A DNA stretch of 5,285 bases from JBBRLA01 sp038231615 (GTDB lineage: Bacteria; Myxococcota_A; Polyangia; Palsa-1104; JAEUJZ01), in the NCBI GenBank assembly GCA_038231615.1, contig JBBRLA010000609.1, positions 1 to 5,285 on the forward strand, read 5' to 3'. Below, piece after piece: positions 1 through 4,400 of this stretch. The position numbers were made by a program, and so were the translations under genes. Positions within the stretch are counted from its first letter, which is position 1; the number at the start of each line of letters is the position of its first letter. The notes under the pieces were generated by a model. The model worked only from the letters and a program-made list of their open reading frames with translations. It searched no databases and was not told where the DNA came from.

Positions 1-2
1 AA

Positions 3-398
3 CAGGGGATCGCCGCCCCGGTGGCCGAGCACCTGCGCTCCTGGCAGGAAGCGGCGCGGGTGGCGCACCGGTCTGCCGACAGCACCGAACAGAGCGCCTC
101 GGCCCTGGCAGAGGCGGCCCGAAGTTTCGCCAAGAGCAGCGCGACCCTTGCTCCTTCCCTGGATACCCTGGGTCCGGAACTCTCGGCGCTCTCGGCGGAA
201 GTGGCGCTGCTGGCGGAGCGCAGCGATGGCCAGGCGGCCTCTTCTTCCGCGCAGTTGCTCAGCGAACTGTACCGGCTGACGGATGCCATCGACCGGCTGG
301 AACGGGGCCTCGCCGATCGGGCCGGCGCTGATTCGCGGGTCGCCAGCCACGCCGCGCCGGAACCCGCCGCCAAGAAGGCCCATGACGGAACCCTATAA
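3..398 (+). CDS. C-terminal fragment of an Ala/Ser-rich putative coiled-coil protein (5' end outside window)
   Basis: The frame is open from the left edge to a TAA at 396-398, giving about 131 visible residues; the true start lies upstream of the window. A GTG at 21 is only an internal codon as far as can be seen, because the frame stays open before it. The visible part is rich in Ala, Ser, Glu and Leu, with heptad-like spacing of Leu and Ala (for example SALSAEVALLAERS and LTDAIDRLERGLADR). This suggests long helices or a coiled coil, and the tail after about residue 112 is Ala/Pro/Lys-rich and probably disordered. No catalytic motif or membrane segment is visible. Such C-terminal helices occur in chemoreceptor-like, MotA/ExbB-like and structural coiled-coil proteins, and I cannot choose among them. 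It ends about 20 bp from the convergent kinase gene. Function not recognised; high GC at third positions supports genuine coding. Confidence 0.7.
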   Translation, partial: QGIAAPVAEHLRSWQEAARVAHRSADSTEQSASALAEAARSFAKSSATLAPSLDTLGPELSALSAEVALLAERSDGQAASSSAQLLSELYRLTDAIDRLERGLADRAGADSRVASHAAPEPAAKKAHDGTL

Positions 399-418
399 TG
401 CCAGCGCAGCGCCGGTCT

Positions 419-1825
419 TTAGACCAGGAGCATGCCTCGTTCGTGGGCGGCTTCGCGGAAGGCGACGCTGATGGCCCGATCGCGGAGCACGAAGACGACC
501 CGTTCCAGCGGCGGACGGAACTCCAGCAGGTAGGTATGGGTAATGTCGATCAGCATGCGGGCGGCGTCCTCCGGGCTGGCCCCGCTGGAGGTGCCCATCG
601 CCGGCAGGGCCAGCGAGCGCAGGCGCAGTTCGTGGGCCCGGCGGAAGCAGGCCCACAGGGCCTTGCGCAGGTCCCGCTCTTGCACGGGCAGTTCCCGGCC
701 GCTGGCATCCATGTGCAGCGCCACCGCGTGGAACAGGTGCCGGACGGGCAACGCCCCCGCCGAGGTGGTCACCACGGTGCCGATCTTGGCCGGGGACTTT
801 TGCGCCGCCTCGGCCTGGATCGCCGGCCCGCCCCGCTGTGCGATGGCCAGGTCCAGGGAGCCCGGCTTGGTCATCGAGAGGCGCTCGTTGGCGGTGTAGA
901 CCATGGCGTCCGCCGGCTGAGTCAAAAGGTCGCCGTTGACCACCGAGACCATGGTGTTGTAGCGGGGCAGGTGGTCGAGCACCGCCATCGCGCTTTGCAG
1001 GCGGTCCTCGGGGCGGATGGCCAGGAGCAGGGCGCACAGGTCGTCCACTCCCGAGGGGATTTCGGGGCGGAACGCGGACGGCAGGCGCAGGCGCGCGCCG
1101 GCCAGCGCCCGAGGGATGTCGGCAAAGGGCAGCGTCTCCAGTTCCTGGAAGGGCCGCCGCCCGGTGAGCAGTTCGAAGAGCATCACCCCCAGCGACCACA
1201 AGTCGGATTGCACCACCGCCCGCCCGAGGAACGCCTCGGGGGCCATGTACGCCGGCGACCCGGCGATGGCCGCCATCTTGTCGGTGGATTCGCGTCCCCT
1301 GGCGACGCCGAAGTCGCCCACTACGCCGACGCCCATGCGGGTGCAGAAGAGGTTGGCGGGCTTGATGTCCCGATGGACGATGTTGTGGGCGTGGACCATG
1401 GACAGGGCCTGAGCCGTGTCCCGGCACAGGGCCAGGGCCTGCCCCACGGGCATCGGCACCTGCAACTGGTCTGCCGGCTGACCGTCGATGAACTGGAGCA
1501 AGAGGTAAAGCGCCTGGTGGTCGGTCTCGGCGTCGTAGAGGGTCACCAGGTTGGGGTGGGGGGGCAGGGTCGCCAGGATCTCGGCCTCGGCCAGGGCCAT
1601 CTGCCGTTGCCGCGGGTCGCCGATCTCGATGCGCTTGACGGCCTCGATCCGTCCGAGTTCCCCATGTACGGCGGCGTAGACCTTGCCGAATGCTCCTGCG
1701 CCTACAAAGCTGTAGCTGGCGTAGCGGGCCAGCGACGGAAAACTGGCGAGCCCGGCGAACTCTGGAGAGCCATTTCGGGAGATGATGCTGGTGTCGATCC
1801 ACTTGCGGTCGGCAGATGGGGGCAT
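419..1825 (-). CDS. Soluble Hanks-type Ser/Thr protein kinase fused to a C-terminal macro domain
   Basis: This 468-residue protein has two domains. Residues about 35-285 form a complete eukaryote-like protein kinase. The motifs visible are the glycine loop VGAGAFGKVY (41-50), the ATP-anchoring Lys64 in EAVK, a probable helix-C Glu80, the catalytic loop HRDIKPAN (151-158, Asp153), the DFG metal-binding motif (171-173), APE (195-197), SDLWSLGVMLFELLTGRRPF (Asp208), and the late RPEDR arginine (275). All key residues are present, so it should be active on Ser/Thr. Residues about 292-450 match a macro domain: GDLLTQPADA (298-307), TANERL (311-316), GGP (332-334) and LPAMGTSSGAS (407-417). These follow the family order of the GD, NAAN, GxxxP and phosphate-loop motifs. 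The macro domain departs from consensus, with Tyr310 in place of the first Asn of NAAN and KPGS in place of the GGGV loop. There is no transmembrane helix, so it is probably cytosolic. The ATG at 1825 is chosen because it leaves a normal 40-residue lead to the glycine loop; no clear Shine-Dalgarno sequence precedes it. It is divergent from xseB and convergent with the preceding gene. Confidence 0.92.
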   Translation of the reverse strand: MPPSADRKWIDTSIISRNGSPEFAGLASFPSLARYASYSFVGAGAFGKVYAAVHGELGRIEAVKRIEIGDPRQRQMALAEAEILATLPPHPNLVTLYDAETDHQALYLLLQFIDGQPADQLQVPMPVGQALALCRDTAQALSMVHAHNIVHRDIKPANLFCTRMGVGVVGDFGVARGRESTDKMAAIAGSPAYMAPEAFLGRAVVQSDLWSLGVMLFELLTGRRPFQELETLPFADIPRALAGARLRLPSAFRPEIPSGVDDLCALLLAIRPEDRLQSAMAVLDHLPRYNTMVSVVNGDLLTQPADAMVYTANERLSMTKPGSLDLAIAQRGGPAIQAEAAQKSPAKIGTVVTTSAGALPVRHLFHAVALHMDASGRELPVQERDLRKALWACFRRAHELRLRSLALPAMGTSSGASPEDAARMLIDITHTYLLEFRPPLERVVFVLRDRAISVAFREAAHERGMLLV

Positions 1826-1949
1826 GAAGCTACTTTACTATCGCGAAGCGCCGAGCGCGGCGGTTATCTCGATTCGGCGGTAAAGCGCCCCGGGCGCCCC
1901 TGCCGCCGCCTTGCATTCCCCAAACTCGCCGCGTAGAGTTAATTTAGAC
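1826..1949. promoter_or_regulatory. Divergent intergenic region between the kinase-macro gene and xseB
   Basis: These 124 bp are the only substantial non-coding spacer in the window and must carry the leftward and rightward promoters if the genes have their own. It contains a dyad with 6-bp arms, GCGCCC-C-GGGCGC (1885-1897), and two near-direct copies of CGGCGGT(T)A at 1858-1866 and 1875-1883, spaced 17 bp start to start. Either could be a regulator binding site, but GC-rich DNA produces such patterns by chance. For the leftward kinase gene there is an AT-rich stretch just upstream of its start (TAGTAAAGTA on the minus strand) but no convincing promoter pair. Confidence 0.5.
1911..1939 (+). 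promoter_or_regulatory. Candidate sigma-70-like promoter for the xseB-led cluster
   Basis: TTGCAT (1911-1916) and TAGAGT (1934-1939) are separated by 17 bp and lie in the most AT-rich part of the spacer. They match 3 of 6 and 4 of 6 consensus positions. Transcription would start near 1946, only a few bases before the xseB ATG at 1950, so the message would be nearly leaderless. That fits the absence of a strong Shine-Dalgarno sequence there. The assignment rests on spacing and composition only. Confidence 0.25.
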
Positions 1950-2258
1950 ATGGCCGACGAGCAGTCCCTTATTCAGCGAGCAGCAGCATCAGGCCCGGGC
2001 CAGATTCCGGCGGAGGCCCGCGAGCCGGGCTTCGATCAGGTTCTGGACCGACTGCGACAGGTGGTCACCCGGCTGGAGCAGGGCAACCTGTCGCTGGAGC
2101 AGTCGCTGGTCATGTTCGAGGAGGGGGTGAAGCTGTCCCGCCGCGGCTCGGAGGTCCTGGACGCGGCGGAGCGCCGGGTCGAGGTGCTGGTGCGGGGCGA
2201 CGACGGGATGGATCGCCCCCAGCCCTACGCGGGAGGTGAAGCCGATGGGCGCCCCTAA
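1950..2258 (+). CDS. xseB: Exodeoxyribonuclease VII small subunit (XseB)
   Basis: This is the small subunit of exonuclease VII, a cytoplasmic nuclease that degrades single-stranded DNA into oligonucleotides during repair. Several XseB subunits bind each catalytic XseA subunit. The family signature spans residues about 27-82 of 102: FDQVLDRLRQVVTRLEQG, then LSLEQSLVMFEEGVKL, then AAERRVEVL, two antiparallel helices with the conserved LEQG, FEEG and AE..V positions. The protein is slightly longer than usual (about 80 residues) because of a 25-residue Ala/Gly/Pro-rich N-terminal lead and a polar C-terminal tail. The ATG at 1950 is preferred over an in-frame TTG at 1911, which would add 13 residues and start inside the likely promoter. 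No xseA is visible here. It is the first gene of the rightward cluster, and its last 14 bp overlap the next gene and contain that gene's ribosome binding site. Confidence 0.9.
   Translation: MADEQSLIQRAAASGPGQIPAEAREPGFDQVLDRLRQVVTRLEQGNLSLEQSLVMFEEGVKLSRRGSEVLDAAERRVEVLVRGDDGMDRPQPYAGGEADGRP
2232..2238 (+). promoter_or_regulatory. Strong ribosome binding site that sets the start of the receiver gene
   Basis: GGAGGTG lies 6 bp before the ATG at 2245, inside the end of xseB. It favours ATG 2245 over the in-frame GTG at 2236, which overlaps the site itself. It is the clearest Shine-Dalgarno sequence in the window; the other starts have weak sites or none. Confidence 0.75.
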
Positions 2259-2637
2259 GATCATTGTCGTGGATGACGATCGCGAGACCCGCGGGCTGCT
2301 GCACGAGATCCTCCAGCAGGCAGGCTACCAGGTCAGCGAGGCCCCCAGCGGCCTGCGCCTCATCAGCCTGCTCCATGTCGACCGGCCGGATCTCATCCTG
2401 CTCGACGTGATGATGTCCTGGATCGACGGCTTCGAGCTGTGCCGGGCCATCAAGCGCAATCCGCTGTACCAGGACATCCCCATTTGCTTCATTTCGGGGC
2501 GGGACGATCCCAATGACGTGAGGCTGGGCTTGCAGTGCGGGGCCGCCGACTACTTTGTCAAGCCGATCGATCTGGATCGGCTCCTCGACCGGCTGGGCGA
2601 GCTGGTCAACAAAAAGGCGCCCGCGACCACGCAGTAG
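2245..2637 (+). CDS. Single-domain response regulator (REC only)
   Basis: This 130-residue protein is a receiver domain with no output domain. The phosphorylation machinery is complete: acidic pair Asp10-Asp11 in VVDDD, phospho-acceptor Asp54 in LILLDVMM, Ser84 in FISGRDD as the switch Ser/Thr, and Lys106 in FVKPID. Tyr103 is the aromatic switch position. It would take phosphate from a histidine kinase not encoded here and act through protein-protein contact, as CheY-type and Spo0F-type regulators do. The sequence around Asp54 (MMSWIDGFELCRAIK) resembles single-domain regulators common in Myxococcota (from memory, not searched). It overlaps xseB by 14 bp and is followed after 38 bp by the FHA-GGDEF gene. 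Translational coupling and a partnership with the diguanylate cyclase are therefore plausible, since REC and GGDEF are often fused in one protein elsewhere. The partner is inferred from position only. Confidence 0.93.
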   Translation: MGAPKIIVVDDDRETRGLLHEILQQAGYQVSEAPSGLRLISLLHVDRPDLILLDVMMSWIDGFELCRAIKRNPLYQDIPICFISGRDDPNDVRLGLQCGAADYFVKPIDLDRLLDRLGELVNKKAPATTQ

Positions 2638-2675
2638 GGGTGGACTCCATCTGGGACGGGCGCAGCGGGACGATT

Positions 2676-3632
2676 ATGACAGCGACGGCGATAAGGACGG
2701 TCATCGACGGGGACGTCACTACCAAGGTCGCTAACCTGCGGGTGCAGGACTCGGGGGCGCCCGCTACGCCGCAGGCGTGCCTGATGATGCTCTCCGGCCC
2801 GCTGCTCGGCGAGATTTATCCGCTCCTGTCCGGGCCGCTGGTCCTGGGTCGCAGCGAGCACGCCGACGTGCAGATCCTGGTCGAGGGCGTCTCGCGGCAG
2901 CACGCGCGGCTTTTGCGCGACCGGGGGGGCTGGGTGGTGGAAGACCTGGGCTCGCGCAACGGCACCCTGGTCAACAGCGAGCCGGTCCACCGGACGCTCC
3001 TGCGGGACGGCGACAAGATCCAGGTGGGCCCCTCGACGGTGTTCAAGTTCGCCCTGCAGGACCCCATCGAGGAGCAGTTCCAGCGTCAGATGTACGAATC
3101 CGCCCTGCGCGACGGCCTGACCAAGGTGTTCAACAAGCGCTACTTCATCGAACGCCTGCGCAGCGAGGTAGCCTATGCTCTGCGCCATCACTGCCCGCTC
3201 TCGCTGCTGATGCTGGACGTGGACCACTTCAAGCAGGTCAACGACGGCCATGGACATCCGGTGGGCGACATGGCCCTGCAGATCATCGCCGACTCGGTGC
3301 GCGGGACCATGCGCAGCGAGGACGTGCTGGCCCGCATCGGCGGCGAGGAGTTTGCCCTCATCTGCCGGGGGGTGCCGATCGCCGGGGCGCACGTTTTCGC
3401 GGAGCGCATCCGGCAGCTCATCGCGTACATCGCCTTCCGGGACCCCTCGACGGACGAGCCCGTGCCCCTGGCGGTATCCATCGGGGTGGCGCAACTGCGG
3501 GTGCAGGGACCGTGGGACGATGGGGGGCCGGAGCCCGCAGAGACCCTCGTCGCCCAGGCGGACCTGGCGCTGTACACGGCCAAGGACGCCGGGCGAAACT
3601 GCGTCAGGGTAGCGGGCCAACCGGCCTGCTGA
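2676..3632 (+). CDS. FHA-GGDEF diguanylate cyclase
   Basis: This 318-residue protein is predicted to make cyclic di-GMP from two GTP under control of a phosphothreonine-binding FHA domain. A roughly 33-residue N-terminal lead includes RTVIDGD and TTKV, whose Thr residues could be kinase targets. The FHA domain follows (about 35-125) with GRS (58-60), SRQHA (73-77) and LGSRNGT (91-97), the residues that contact pThr. A short helical linker (about 129-145) leads to the GGDEF domain (146-315), which contains DGLTKVFNKR, metal-binding Asp181 in LDVDHFK, Asn189, Asp198 in GHPVGD, and the active-site GGEEF at 222-226. An inhibitory-site RxxD (Arg213 to Asp216) lies five residues before GGEEF, so product inhibition is expected. 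There is no membrane segment. The ATG at 2676 has a modest GGGA five bases upstream. A GTG at 2640 is possible but lacks a ribosome site. The next gene begins 13 bp after its stop. Confidence 0.93.
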   Translation: MTATAIRTVIDGDVTTKVANLRVQDSGAPATPQACLMMLSGPLLGEIYPLLSGPLVLGRSEHADVQILVEGVSRQHARLLRDRGGWVVEDLGSRNGTLVNSEPVHRTLLRDGDKIQVGPSTVFKFALQDPIEEQFQRQMYESALRDGLTKVFNKRYFIERLRSEVAYALRHHCPLSLLMLDVDHFKQVNDGHGHPVGDMALQIIADSVRGTMRSEDVLARIGGEEFALICRGVPIAGAHVFAERIRQLIAYIAFRDPSTDEPVPLAVSIGVAQLRVQGPWDDGGPEPAETLVAQADLALYTAKDAGRNCVRVAGQPAC

Positions 3633-3645
3633 TAGACTCATCGGG

Positions 3646-4299
3646 ATGTCGGATAAATTGCCTGGATCCGCGCCCGTGCCGCTGCCTTCCATTGACTGTC
3701 CTGCCTCCCAGCCGGGGGACGGGAACCTGGGGGTCGCGATCCACGACCGACCTGCCGTCTCTCATTTGTTGATTGCTCCCGGCGGCGCCGGGGGCCCCGG
3801 GGGCCGGGGCAGCCCGCCCTCGGGGGGCCAAGGTCCCGCAGGCGGGGGACCGGGGGGCCAGCGCGGCGCGCCGCCCATGGGACAGTACGGCATCCTGCAC
3901 GTCATCGGAGGGAACGACCGCGGCAAGCAGTCCGAGCTGAACCGCGTCCTCACCAACATCGGGCGCGGCGCCGATCAGGAGCTGGTGCTGGCGGACATCG
4001 CCGTGTCCCGCCGGCACATCAAGATCCATCTGGTGCAGAACGGATACCGCTTGCAGGACCTGGGGTCGGGGAACGGCACCCTGGTCAATGGCAAGCGCGT
4101 CGACGAGGTCCTGCTCACCGACGGGGACCAGATCGAACTCGGCAACACCCTGATGCGCTTCGAGCACCCGCCGTCGCGGGCCGCGGCCGAACCCCAGCCG
4201 GTCGCCCCGGCGTACCAGGCCCCGCCTGTGTACCAGCCCCCCCCCCGGTATACGCGGCCCCGCAGCCACCCCAGGCCCAGCCCTATGCCCCGGCGATGA
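3646..4299 (+). CDS. FHA-domain portion of a frame-broken FHA-TM-TPR gene
   Basis: The open frame is 217 residues. Residues 1-77 are low-complexity, with a Gly/Pro-rich disordered stretch at about 45-77. Residues about 80-172 form a second FHA domain with GRG (106-108), SRRH (121-124) and LGSGNGT (139-145), so phosphothreonine binding should be intact. A Pro-rich linker follows. The ATG at 3646 lacks a clear Shine-Dalgarno sequence. The first 40 codons use more A/T at third positions than the neighbouring genes, so the true start may be later, for example a TTG at 3766 or 3769 or the ATG at 3877 just before the FHA core. The last 17 or so codons (from 4246) are Arg/Pro-rich and look like an out-of-frame tail: the natural continuation lies in the -1 frame beyond the C10 run. 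As written, this is a soluble FHA protein without its membrane and TPR parts. It may be a sequencing indel, a phase-off state or a real truncation. Confidence 0.75.
   Translation: MSDKLPGSAPVPLPSIDCPASQPGDGNLGVAIHDRPAVSHLLIAPGGAGGPGGRGSPPSGGQGPAGGGPGGQRGAPPMGQYGILHVIGGNDRGKQSELNRVLTNIGRGADQELVLADIAVSRRHIKIHLVQNGYRLQDLGSGNGTLVNGKRVDEVLLTDGDQIELGNTLMRFEHPPSRAAAEPQPVAPAYQAPPVYQPPPRYTRPRSHPRPSPMPRR
3790..3857 (+). other. G-run cluster with quadruplex-forming potential, coding a Gly/Pro-rich linker
   Basis: The sense strand carries G runs of four to six at 3790-3794, 3799-3803, 3806-3809, 3822-3827, 3844-3848 and 3852-3857. Loops are 4 and 2 bases between the first three and longer between the rest. 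Translated, this is the disordered Gly/Pro linker just before the second FHA domain. Whether a quadruplex forms in DNA or mRNA cannot be judged by eye. Confidence 0.45.
4237..4246 (+). repeat. Poly-C tract (10 C) at the frame break
   Basis: This is the longest mononucleotide run in the window. The FHA frame enters it as CAG-CCC-CCC-CCC and leaves out of step with the downstream TM-TPR frame. Eleven C (or eight) would give the uninterrupted reading YQPPPPVYAAPQPP. Slippage by one base at replication, transcription or translation would restore the fusion. Confidence 0.9.
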
Positions 4300-4400
4300 T
4301 GGCGCCGCAGCCGCCGTCTTCTTATGCTTCGTCTGCCGCCCCGGCGATGATGGCGCCGCAGCCGCCGTCTTCCTATGCGTCACCTGCCGCCCCGGCGATG
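4287..4400 (+). repeat. 51-bp tandem repeat (two full copies and a 12-bp partial)
   Basis: Copies at 4287-4337 and 4338-4388 are nearly identical, and a third begins at 4389 and departs after 4400. Each unit encodes 17 residues, APAMMAPQPPSSYASSA in the first copy and with one Ser-to-Pro change in the second. The unit is a whole number of codons, so copy-number change would lengthen the linker before the membrane helix without altering the frame. The few mismatches suggest a recent duplication. Confidence 0.9.

Noticed and set aside
399..418. Possible terminator between the convergent genes (GCGCAGCGC)
   Set aside because: The arms are only 4 bp with no T-run on either strand. It does not qualify as an intrinsic terminator.
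398..1936. A very long open frame on the plus strand opposite the kinase gene (about 512 residues), and another on the minus strand (393-1802)
   Set aside because: Both are shadows of the kinase-macro frame in GC-rich DNA. They are rich in Arg, Gly, Pro and His with no recognisable domain, while the 419-1825 minus frame has full kinase motifs.
3628..3657. Promoter-like CTGATA and GATAAA pair near the start of the FHA gene
   Set aside because: The match is weak with an 18-bp gap, and it overlaps the stop of the preceding gene. It is too poor to list as a feature without transcript data.
2550..3692. A 380-residue minus-strand open frame opposite the FHA-GGDEF gene
   Set aside because: The plus strand carries complete FHA and GGEEF motifs. 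The antisense product is His/Arg/Gln-rich and resembles no known domain.
4287..4400. Tandem repeat considered as a CRISPR or attachment-site array
   Set aside because: The units abut with no spacers and keep the reading frame of a Pro-rich linker, so it is a coding minisatellite-like duplication.
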